This document shows positions 51,976 to 61,799 of a stretch of 64,000 nt of DNA, in pieces. The stretch spans positions 24,677 to 88,676 of the forward strand of contig JAUIRK010000818.1 in the NCBI GenBank assembly GCA_030549495.1, in the 5' to 3' direction. The translations under genes were made by a program, and so were the position numbers. The stretch's first letter is position 1; every line of letters starts with the position of its first letter. This stretch comes from Nectonema munidae. Lineage: Eukaryota; Nematomorpha; Nectonematoida; Nectonematidae. Under the pieces are notes generated by a model. It was not told the DNA's origin. It saw only the letters and a list, made by a program, of their open reading frames with translations, and did no database searches.

Positions 51976-54900
51976 TGCGTATACTAACATCCCAGCACAT
52001 TGTTTTTATTAGGTTCCAAAGGTTCCAGAAAATACAAAAGGTTCCAAAAAGGTTCTAACAAAAATCTTGAATAAATTTTTATTTAAAATAAAAGATAGAA
52101 AAATTATAATTCATTTAAACTATTTTTTTTTAGAAATTGATCAATAAGTCCAGATTTTCGCGTGTTTATTTTTGAATTTAGTTGAATCAAATCAATATTT
52201 TTTTTGAGTTCTTCATTTCTTTTAGTCTGAGCTGCTTTAAGAAAACTATATGCTAAATGAATAGAAGTTGGATTTTTAGAATGAATAGCATCTTCAAGTC
52301 TTTTTGAAGCTTTATCAAGTAAACTATTGGTAACTTTCTGAACGATTTCATATTCGCAACTTTTTTCTTCGTAGTGCATTTCAATCTCCTCAATTTTAAC
52401 TTTTTTTGACTTAAGAATTCGGCAGATTTCTTCTGAGCTCTGTTTTGCACTTTCTTGTTTTCGCTTCTCAATTTTATTCTTTTTTATCGATTTCCAAATT
52501 ATCTTTATACTTTCGATAAGCACATTTGCCTAAATTAAGAAGTTCGCGAGTTAAAGGAACAGCATAGGGTCTGTTATCAAAATACTGCAATCCGCTTCTC
52601 ACAACCAAACGCGCATTCATAGATTTCAAAGACAAATTACTTTTATCATCAGTTAAAATTCTTTTTGAAATTGAAAACTATCTTTCAACATCGGCGTTAC
52701 CATGCGAAACGCATAAAGCAGCTTTAACTATGCTCATTAATACAGGATACTTGGGCGCCCGGAAGAAGTTTTGATTGAAAATATATAACTCCAATAAAAA
52801 TCGACTCTATCTTTTGTATATTTTTCAAGAATAGTCTTAGTCTGCAAAACCTTCCATTCATCTATCAAAACTTCTGTATCAGCTTTTTGAGGCAAAATGC
52901 TAGCAAGTTTTTCAATGTCACTTAAACTAGAAAAATGCGATCTTCTATCTGGAGAAAGACAACGAAAGCACTTGATTAATTCATCGCACAATAGAGATGA
53001 TTTTGTAAAAGCAAGACTCCTTATAGAAAGAAAAACATTTTTTCATAAAATTCGTGACTATAATGGAATCAATACCCAGTTTATTTAATTTAATTTTAAT
53101 TTCTTCACAAAATATCATTTTTTTTAGGATCAATAAAAAAATTTTCTGATTCATTTTCAACAGAATTTAGAAACTTTTTTAAAATTTCTTTTATGGAGAA
53201 ATTCTTTTCTATAGGGGTTTCTAAAATTCTGTTTGCTAATGTGATGGTTAGATTTATAATTTCTTCATAAATAAGATGAATTAATGGCACAGTGTTCTGA
53301 AACTTTCTGTTAAATTTTCAACTGTAACTGTAGCTGTTCAACAATAAACTTGTAATAAAAATTTGATTTTGCGGACTTGCAATTATTTGGAACGAAAACT
53401 AGAAAATATTTTTTAAGAACATCCCATTGTTCCAATATTTTTTTAACTGAAACACCAAGAGAAATCCATCGATTGTCAGTGTGCTTCTTTTTTTTCATTC
53501 AAAGCCTTTATGCCTTTTGAAAACGCATTGTGAATTACATGCAACTGACATGTTCCAGCATTAAAAAGAGCTTTTCCTCTACAAATTTTCACTGTTTCAT
53601 TAATAAGGGAAAAAACTTTTTTGTCAACATTGGGACCATCACTGAAAAGTGTAATAAAATTTTCAAACTTTAAATTGTTTGCGTTAACAACATTGATAAT
53701 TGATTTTGAAATAGTTTCACTTGGAGCATGGCCTAAATGCAAACTTTCTAGATGAAACGAACAAACCTGATCAAGAATGCTTGACCAAAATCTTATCATA
53801 ATTTATAGCTCTTTTTTATCTTCTAAGTTAGTTGTTTCATCATAAGAAATAACAAAACTTTTATCTTTAGCGTCATCCAAAATCATTTTTTTAAAATATG
53901 GACCCAGTGCTTCTGTTAATAAATAGCTTGATTTAGTAGAGCCTAGTGAAAATTCTTTTGGTATTTTTCCTGGAAACATGTACTGTAAAGTTTCAGCTAA
54001 ATCATTATGTGAACGTAATGAATAATTTGACAAAATACTTTTAAGCATCCTAATAAGTTCAGCTTTTGTTGCTTCATCTCGTTTGCAGAATAAGTATAAT
54101 TTAGTCTGATTACAAGCTTTTTCAGGAATCGTAGAAGTAGATGCAACTTGATCTGATTTTGAAACAGTTTCTAAAGTGCATTGAAGAATATCTGAACGTT
54201 CCACAGTTGTTTTTTTTATGTTTTTCAGTGTTAGAGTGATTCATTATTCCTTGAATTCCTTTTTTCTTAATACTGATAGAAACTTTACAAATATTACAAA
54301 AGGCTTCTTCATCATTCTTTCGAATACACCAAAAATCAATTGTTTTACCAGATGCATCTTCTTTTTTGAGCCAGTCATTATTAAACTTAATATTGCGTCC
54401 CATTAAAAAAAATTTACTATCTAAACTGAAATCAAAATATAAAAAAATAAATCATTTAAAAATGTATGCAACATAAATTTAAATTGAAATTTTTTTATAA
54501 TCAAAAACTTTTTTGGAAAATAACAAGATTATTAAAATTTTTCTATTTAAATCTTTCATTTACAAAAACTTCTTTAAATTTCCAAAGTATTTAGATCAAT
54601 ATTTAAATAAAAGCAACCTTAAAAATACAGTTAATTCGTTAAAAGCCCAATTACAAAAATAACAACTAGATAAATATATGCAAATATCAAAATTTTAAAT
54701 AGAAATACAAGAAAATAAAATAAATCAACTTACATACTGATGTTAAGTATATAAAAAAGTAATTCCTGCAACATTTTTTCTGAGCAGTCTAACAAAAATA
54801 AAAAGCAATCAAGTTTGTTTTCAGATTGTAAAGGGAAATACCTTTACATATTATGGCCCTTTTTGTAGTGTATCACATAACAAAGAGAAGAGTGTAATTA

Positions 54901-55401
54901 AATCAAAACAACACATACTTGAGAATATTAAAAAAATAATATAAGCAAGAAGGACATTGAGCAAAACTTTATTTCATTTTTATAAAAGTACTTCATAAAA
55001 AGTAAGTAAAGCCGAAAGTGTTTCGTCATTTAATCTGTTTATTGTTTTCAGGGCACTGTAAACTAGTTCCAGTTTTTCTGGTCTTTTTTTATATTCTTTA
55101 AAGAGAAAAAATTCTTTTTTGATAGAACTTAATAGTGTTTCATCATCATGTTCAAAACGTTGTTCATTTTTGTATTTCCCCATGATTTCATTTTTTTCTG
55201 TTTTACCCCGGGGCAACGGGGACGGGGTGGATTCTCTAGTTGCACTTAGCTATAATTCAATTGTATTATGTGCGCATTCACTATTTTACAGTTAAAAACA
55301 AAAATAAAAAAGAAAAAGGTTCTAAAATTTAATAAAGGTTCCAAAAAAGTGAAAAAGGTTCCAAAGGTTCAAAAGGTCCTACGCTGGGATGTCTGCGTAT
55401 A
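51976..55401 (-). mobile_element. 3.4-kb hAT transposon with 8-bp target duplication and decayed transposase
   Basis: The element is 51984-55393, flanked by TGCGTATA on both sides (51976-51983 and 55394-55401). The ends share ACATCCCAGC in inverted orientation (right end GCTGGGATGT), the left with two extra bases. Just inside both ends are short repeats of AAGGTTCCAAA. The transposase reads on the minus strand. It begins MGRNIKFNNDWLKKEDASGK (about 54403) with a finger-like FCNICKVSISIKKK, then FVISYDETTNLEDKK (about 53830), then FITLFSDGPNVDKKVF and AGTCQLHVIHNAFSKG (about 53650-53550), then a C-terminal HGNADVER.FSISKRILTDD (about 52700), the hAT dimerisation motif. A coiled, Lys/Glu-rich end lies at 52104-52523. 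It carries several frameshifts and stops, so it is dead. A separate 78-codon open stretch at 54980-55216 is unexplained. Confidence 0.85.
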
Positions 55402-55582
55402 TAGAGTCTATTATAGACTACTTTTTATCAACTGCGTAAAATCATGCACTGCAATAAAAAAGATTATGAAGCATCCAAATTAAATAATCCAAATATTTTT
55501 TAGTATTTTATCATTTCTTCATTGAAATTATTTAAATCTTCAAAAAATTGAAAAATTTTTCCAAAATAATTTGAAGTTTTTA

Positions 55583-55747
55583 GATAATTTTATATATGAA
55601 AGATTAAAAAAATTTATTTTAAATTAATAGATTTTTTTAATCATAATTAACGCCAAAATTTATAAATTAGCTAAACGCCAAAAAAATGTATTAATTTTTA
55701 AATTCAAAATAATTTTTTTTTAATCTTTCATATATAAAATTATTATC
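55583..55747. repeat. AT-rich palindromic repeat of ~165 bp
   Basis: Left arm 55583-55620 (GATAATTTTATATATGAAAG, then ATTAAAAAAA) and right arm 55707-55747 are reverse complements with small length differences. The middle repeats ACGCCAAAA. Lies just outside the 3.4-kb hAT element. Likely a MITE; no target duplication identified. Confidence 0.6.
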
Positions 55748-56318
55748 AATTGAATGAAATAACTTTTTATTAAAATAGTAAAAATTTTATTAAGTACTGG
55801 GAAATGATTTCCTTGGGTTAAAAATTAAAAAAACTTGTAATTAATAGATTTCAGAGAATTACTTCGGATTTCAAAGAAAAAATATGATTAAAATATTTAT
55901 TTTTTCATTCGTATAATCAAAAATTACTATTTTCAGATAAAAAGGCACGCCCATATTATACTTTTGTATAATGAAAAACAAATGTTGGGAATTCATCTAT
56001 CCCATATAAAACATATATTTCATTTTGACATCACAAATGAATATAAATAAAACTCCTTACATATATAATTTTCCGCCTCCTTGCTCTAATTCCTTTCTAT
56101 TTCTAAATAGAAATAGGATCATTTAATTTTAGATTAATTATTTCTTTTTAGTTATAATGTATGCAATTTCAAAAAGAACAAAATGTTTTGTAACAAATTT
56201 AAGAAGGTTGATTTGTTTTTAAAAAAGATATCACTTCCTATATGACATCTTCATCCTTCTGAAAGCCAAGAATATGATGTGTTTTTCATATGAAAATATA
56301 AAATTATTATAATAAATA

Positions 56319-56324
56319 TTTATT
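56319..56324 (-). terminator. polyadenylation signal of IFT172
   Basis: AATAAA on the minus strand, 94 bases beyond the TAG stop of IFT172. Confidence 0.55.
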
Positions 56325-56417
56325 CAAATAATGGAATGTGTAGTGAGCATAAATATAAAAAATAGGCATTAGAAATTGGATGGATATTGCACAAAACCTC
56401 AGGATAAAAAGTTTTGA

Positions 56418-59400
56418 CTAAATATCAGTGGAGTTTTTTTCAATGAATCGCTTAGTTTTTTGTAGGGATCCATTACGGGTTTTTTCAACGAATCCACAAA
56501 ACAAACTCCAATCGTCTTTAATGAGAGAAAAAAATTGATTTTTGGAATAAAAGGTTGTATCATTTCCAGAGAGTGTTATCACTGGAAAGCCAGTTAGCAG
56601 GCATGGTAAAAAATATTTCCCAGTAAGCGGATTATGCAAGGAAGAAATAAAGGTGTGGACTTCGTTCAAAGGCAAAGCATACTTCTTGGATTCTTCTTCA
56701 AGGGATTGCGTAAGAACAAAGTCCTTGATTTCTTCTTCAGCATCATCTTCAATCAATTTAATCGATGAAAACTTCTTAAGACAATTAAAAATGCATTCCA
56801 CATCTGGGAAATCTCTACAATTCGAGAAGAAAATAGAACTACTCTCACTTTGCAAACACTCCATAGAGTTTTCAGAGATAGCATCACTCATGTCAAGGTA
56901 CGCATTCCAAAGAATAAAAGTTAAAGGGATGTTTTTTACACTTTTGGAAAGATAACCGGATTGGTAGAACACGAAGTTCGCTGGAACTATGTCTGTGAAT
57001 CGAATTAGCGAAAGCGAGGCCTTCAGTGCCAGAGGTCGCAAAGCTTCAAAAGTTTGGAATGATAACGCGATATGCTGTAAATGAAAAGCCGTTGCTACTT
57101 TAACTTCGTTAGTGAAGGTGTCCAAATTTACAACACAAAAAAGTACATCTCTAATATTCGATAGATCCATTGTCAGCAACCTGCTCAAAGGAATGGCAAA
57201 TGCGTGCAAAGCTAAGTCAATAATGGCAGATTTAAAGGGAATAAATGCATCTGGCAGGGTGAGCGCATCGTTATCCTGGCAGAGGGAATTGAAAATTTCA
57301 ATACTTTCATAGTATTTGCAATTGGCCAGTAAATTTACAATGTACCTAAAGACAAATTTTAATTTTTTTTCAACTACCAACTTTGGCGTCAAACAATACT
57401 TCATATATTTTCCCCATTCTTTGGCGTTTGCAAGATGATTCAACAAAAATTCTTCATCCAATGAAAATAGAGTATCGTAATTTTCATTTTTAAGCAAGTA
57501 ACGTTTATACCTTCCTTCGATGTAATCTTTGTTACCACAATTGTACTTTGCTACGACTTGTAACGCTTTTTCAAACATATTTTCAGAAAGCAAAAATTCT
57601 ACACACTCCTTCATTTTGGAAACGTCTAAGAGAAGATAAAAATTTATTATTTCATCATAAAATTTTTTGGCAGAAAACTCTGGAATAACTTTGTTGATAA
57701 TGTTCAAAACTTTGCTTTCATCATGGGACCATGATAAAACTTTTTTAATGGCGGTCACGATACAATCTTCTGAGAATAGGTTGTTATTTTCTTTCAGTGC
57801 TTGCAAGCCAGCTTCTACATACAGATTGATAGCTCTGTTAAAGTCTTGCTTTGCTTCCCATTCCTTAGCTTTGGAAAAAAGACCGTTCGCTTTTTCTTGT
57901 TTTAAGTTGCTCACGTCATCGTATTCGTCTTGCAAACTTGAAAAAAGGGCAGGCAGATACTCATGACAAATGCGGAGAGCGTCTGACCAATTTCCCATTT
58001 CCTTGTGCATTTGTACAACTTTGTGAGGTTGATTGGCGCGCAAAAGAATCGCTTCAGCTCTTGCATAATGATCTTTGCTGACTAAGTCATCAATTAACTT
58101 TTGAATGATAACTTCTTTGACAGACGAATTTTTCACATCAATCGATTCCAGTAGCTCAACCGTTTTATCATAATTTCCGGTTTTCATTTGAACTAGTGAC
58201 GCTTTTAAAAAGTCATTCGATTTCAAATACATTTCTTCAGCTTCGCTTAGCCTACCCATTTCTTCCAAATAAGTAGCATAAGAAAGCTGTGCTTCTTTAT
58301 GTGCATCGCTTGACATATGCTTAGCGAGTTCGATTGCAAAAGTGTAATCTTTCTTGTTAAGAAAGTACTTGAAGGCATAGTCAAGGCAATGATAATTCTC
58401 TAATAAATTGACTGCGCCTAAGGTATTTTCTTTGAAACTCTTAGCCCATATGCAAATGACATCTTTCGCGGCTTCTGTATTAATGGATTTGCTCGCCAAG
58501 TCAAATGCATCAGAATATTTGCCATTACTAGTTAATAAAGTGATCGCTTTATCCACTTCGCCCAATTCAACATAGAATTTAGCTGCCAAAACATATCGTC
58601 CTTCTGTTTTTACTTCATAAGCGGATTCAATCATCAGATCTTTTATTCTCTGCAAATCAACTACATAGTCTTTTATTTTATCATTTTTAATTTTGCTAGC
58701 CAAATTTAAAAAACTTTTGTACTGTTTTGTATTAAAAAAAAGTTCCAATAAAAGATCGTATTTGTGCAAAACGGCATAGATCGTTTCGGACATTCTAGTC
58801 TTCTTCATCTCCACTTCCTTAGCTTTATTTAAAACATCAGATTCATGAGATAAAATACGTTCTAAGTTTTGGAAAAGAAAACGCTTCAATACCGTAACAT
58901 CCTCATGTTCAATATACATACATAACATTTGAAGAACATCGCCGGTCTTCTCAAGCAAAATTTCGGCCTTAACATAATCGCCTTTTTGGGCAAACTGATT
59001 TGCCAAGGATTTTATCCAAGGCATATACTCTTCACCACTTTGATCCTTTAAGATTTCAAATGCATTACTCAGTAAATTGAATTTAAAAGCGGTTTCAATA
59101 GCTTTCTTTAATGACAAAGCTTCAACGTAGTGACTGATAGCTGAGTTAGCATCTCCATTTTTGCAACAATAATCTCCCCATTCAGTCTCTACATCACTAA
59201 GGCGATAGGGAAAAGATGCTTTGGAAAGATTAACAGCACGCCCGAAATCTTTGCCTTTAAGATAGAGACTTAAAGCTTGACTACCATCATCATTTTTCAA
59301 CAGCAGACTCAAATCCCCAGCTACACTAAAGCACTCCTTTGCAATCAACTCATTTATTATGTTGTCACAATAGAGGGCAAGATTTGATTTTGAAAATTCT

Positions 59401-61784
59401 TGCGGATGCCTTAAGATTATTTTAGCTGCCAACACAGGCTTATCCGACTTAACATACAACTCAACAGCATTTCCAAATTCTGACATATTTTCCTTAATTT
59501 CGCCCGCCTTTTCTATTTGTAGCGTTTGAATCAACCAATCATAATACGCATCTTTTAAATCAACAGACGAAAATTTCATTGCTTTTGGCCAGTCATTTAT
59601 ACTTATGTACATGGATACGATAGAATTTATGTCATTATTATGAGAAAATAAACGCTCAGCCGTTGAAAAGTCTTTCTGTAAACACGCGATATTAGCTGCA
59701 ACATCTATGCCCACGAATGAATCATTTGTCACAGATTTATTGTTAGAGATAGATTTCAAAAGCTTACGTATATAGCAAAGCTTAGCAACATCCTTTAAAG
59801 CTGCAAAACATCTTTGGGCAACCATTAAATTGTTGTCTTGAAGCGAAAACTTTGCTAACCTCTTCCACATATTCCTAATTACATTTTTTGGAAGCGAACT
59901 TTTATTTTCAAGTTTTTCAATTTGGGAAAGTGTATGCATGTACTGTTTCTGAGAAAGCATTTCTTCAAAAAAAAAGATGGATGAGTCTAAACTCACTTCT
60001 TCATTCTTTTGAAGGGTTTCATTCCACACTAAGGCACTGACGTCTTTCCTTTCTTTAGAAGTAAAAAATACCTTCTTAACGATGCCATTTACGCTACATA
60101 GCCTAAATTTATCATCTAATGAATTTAAATCGTGTATAAAACACAGATCATTATCTGATTGACCAATTAAGAAATTGGTAGGATAAAGCCAGCCAATGAA
60201 GAAGCAATCGTTAAAAAGAAATGTTAGCATGTATGTATTACCATCATTCGCATTTTCAACGAGAGTAATGAGAAAAGCTGAGTACGTTTTATCTTTAAAA
60301 ATAACATGCAAACCATCACTGCTCAATGAAATTGTGTCAATCGCAGAAGAATGCTCATAACTCAAAATACCAAATTTGTTATATACATCTGTCAGGAAGA
60401 TGTTCTTTTTGTCGGCATAGGCAATCCTAGAAAAGTTTTCTTTCCATATAATTGAAAATTTGTTCTTTTTAATTACATTAGTTTGAAACTTCGAGAACAT
60501 ATTTCCAGCTTTGTATCCAAATATGTAAGCAAAAGACTTGTCGAAAATATAAAAATGATTTTTTTCAAATATAAAACGAAAACTAAGTACTCCATCGTTA
60601 AATTCCTTGATATTAAAAGTAGAAAATTTTATTTGGACTTGATGTATTTGTTTGAAAAAGACAATGATAATCGTGTTTATAGTGAATACACATACAATTG
60701 ATTTTTGATGGAACACTTTGATTTTTTTAATTTGATCTTCTTGAGTGAGATGAACAACTTGACTGAGATGTCCTTTCAGAAAGGTCAGGGCACACGTCAT
60801 ATCGTTGACAAAGGATACTTGAAAATTAGACTTAAAAAGATGTCTTGATTGGCACAAGTAAAAAGACTCAATGGCGCCATGGGATGAAGATGCAATCAGA
60901 GAATAATCACAGGAATTCCACGCCAAACTCTTAACACAGCAGAAAAGTGGTAAATTGATACTGAGCAAAAAGAACCAAAGATTTTCTTTGCCATCCCAGC
61001 GATAAATTAGAATTTTGTTGTAGGAGCCAATGGAAATAAAGTGTGTTGAGGGAGAAACTGCTCCGCTTAAAATCTCTTTGAATTCAACATTGTTGTTGCC
61101 AGTTTCCATAGTTTGTAGAAGAGATCCGTTATCGTTATATACATTTAATTGTTTACTCATTCCAGCAATGATAATCGTGCTTTGTGCGTACAACAAAACA
61201 TATGGACAAAAGGAAAGAGAGAGCAATTTGAAAAAATTCATGCTTTGACAGCCTAACTTATAACAAACATATATCTCTCCATTTAGATGAGATGAAATAA
61301 TCGTATTTGTATGAGGAGATATAATTTCGAGTACAAACGATTTATTAGAATACATTAAAGATGCGCTTTGATGCGTAGTATTGAAAATATTAACATCTCC
61401 ACAAGAAAAACCCAATATTAATTCATTTTCGCTTCTCCACAAAAGACATGAAATTTCGGAAGACTGTTTATACTTATAAGTCACGTCAAAAGAATACTTC
61501 TTACCATGCCTAATTTTGCACACATAAAGGAAATTTTGTTTAACTGCAACGGCAAGCGTATTTTCAGAGAAAGGAGAGAAAAGGAGACGATTAAAATCTT
61601 CGCCATGAAAAATGTGTTCGAGAACTTTCTTGTTAAACTTGTCGAAAAAATGAATAGATGATTGGGAAAATATGCACGCCAAAAAAACGCAATGTTTCGA
61701 GTGAGAAAGTGACTTGACGCAACAGTCAAAGCTACCATTTGTGGAAAGGCAGCCTTTATGGTATATCTTTATTTTCTTATTCAT
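56418..61784 (-). CDS. IFT172: intraflagellar transport protein 172 (IFT-B), single exon
   Basis: Large scaffold subunit of the IFT-B complex that carries cargo along ciliary microtubules; in arthropods expected in sensory cilia and sperm. One uninterrupted frame of 1788 codons (human about 1749). The start is the ATG at 61784 (MNKKIKIYHKGCL); the frame opens four codons earlier only through TTG. Residues 1 to about 600 are WD40 propellers: LYVCKIRHGKK, SCLLWRSENELILGFSCGDV, FISIGSYNKILIYRWDGKE. The rest is a TPR-like helical solenoid: MVAQRCFAALKDVAK, LLRANQPHKV, NWSDALRICHEYLPALFSSL, SLSLIRFTDIVPANFVFYQS, and the C-terminal LPCLLTGFPVI, matching human LPCLITGYPIL. It aligns end to end with no gap that would suggest an intron. 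Open frames on the other strand here are shadows. No neighbour is functionally linked. Its lack of introns contrasts with the intron-rich genes beside it. Confidence 0.95.
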   Translation of the reverse strand: MNKKIKIYHKGCLSTNGSFDCCVKSLSHSKHCVFLACIFSQSSIHFFDKFNKKVLEHIFHGEDFNRLLFSPFSENTLAVAVKQNFLYVCKIRHGKKYSFDVTYKYKQSSEISCLLWRSENELILGFSCGDVNIFNTTHQSASLMYSNKSFVLEIISPHTNTIISSHLNGEIYVCYKLGCQSMNFFKLLSLSFCPYVLLYAQSTIIIAGMSKQLNVYNDNGSLLQTMETGNNNVEFKEILSGAVSPSTHFISIGSYNKILIYRWDGKENLWFFLLSINLPLFCCVKSLAWNSCDYSLIASSSHGAIESFYLCQSRHLFKSNFQVSFVNDMTCALTFLKGHLSQVVHLTQEDQIKKIKVFHQKSIVCVFTINTIIIVFFKQIHQVQIKFSTFNIKEFNDGVLSFRFIFEKNHFYIFDKSFAYIFGYKAGNMFSKFQTNVIKKNKFSIIWKENFSRIAYADKKNIFLTDVYNKFGILSYEHSSAIDTISLSSDGLHVIFKDKTYSAFLITLVENANDGNTYMLTFLFNDCFFIGWLYPTNFLIGQSDNDLCFIHDLNSLDDKFRLCSVNGIVKKVFFTSKERKDVSALVWNETLQKNEEVSLDSSIFFFEEMLSQKQYMHTLSQIEKLENKSSLPKNVIRNMWKRLAKFSLQDNNLMVAQRCFAALKDVAKLCYIRKLLKSISNNKSVTNDSFVGIDVAANIACLQKDFSTAERLFSHNNDINSIVSMYISINDWPKAMKFSSVDLKDAYYDWLIQTLQIEKAGEIKENMSEFGNAVELYVKSDKPVLAAKIILRHPQEFSKSNLALYCDNIINELIAKECFSVAGDLSLLLKNDDGSQALSLYLKGKDFGRAVNLSKASFPYRLSDVETEWGDYCCKNGDANSAISHYVEALSLKKAIETAFKFNLLSNAFEILKDQSGEEYMPWIKSLANQFAQKGDYVKAEILLEKTGDVLQMLCMYIEHEDVTVLKRFLFQNLERILSHESDVLNKAKEVEMKKTRMSETIYAVLHKYDLLLELFFNTKQYKSFLNLASKIKNDKIKDYVVDLQRIKDLMIESAYEVKTEGRYVLAAKFYVELGEVDKAITLLTSNGKYSDAFDLASKSINTEAAKDVICIWAKSFKENTLGAVNLLENYHCLDYAFKYFLNKKDYTFAIELAKHMSSDAHKEAQLSYATYLEEMGRLSEAEEMYLKSNDFLKASLVQMKTGNYDKTVELLESIDVKNSSVKEVIIQKLIDDLVSKDHYARAEAILLRANQPHKVVQMHKEMGNWSDALRICHEYLPALFSSLQDEYDDVSNLKQEKANGLFSKAKEWEAKQDFNRAINLYVEAGLQALKENNNLFSEDCIVTAIKKVLSWSHDESKVLNIINKVIPEFSAKKFYDEIINFYLLLDVSKMKECVEFLLSENMFEKALQVVAKYNCGNKDYIEGRYKRYLLKNENYDTLFSLDEEFLLNHLANAKEWGKYMKYCLTPKLVVEKKLKFVFRYIVNLLANCKYYESIEIFNSLCQDNDALTLPDAFIPFKSAIIDLALHAFAIPLSRLLTMDLSNIRDVLFCVVNLDTFTNEVKVATAFHLQHIALSFQTFEALRPLALKASLSLIRFTDIVPANFVFYQSGYLSKSVKNIPLTFILWNAYLDMSDAISENSMECLQSESSSIFFSNCRDFPDVECIFNCLKKFSSIKLIEDDAEEEIKDFVLTQSLEEESKKYALPLNEVHTFISSLHNPLTGKYFLPCLLTGFPVITLSGNDTTFYSKNQFFSLIKDDWSLFCGFVEKTRNGSLQKTKRFIEKNSTDI

Positions 61785-61799
61785 CTTTACAACCAATCC

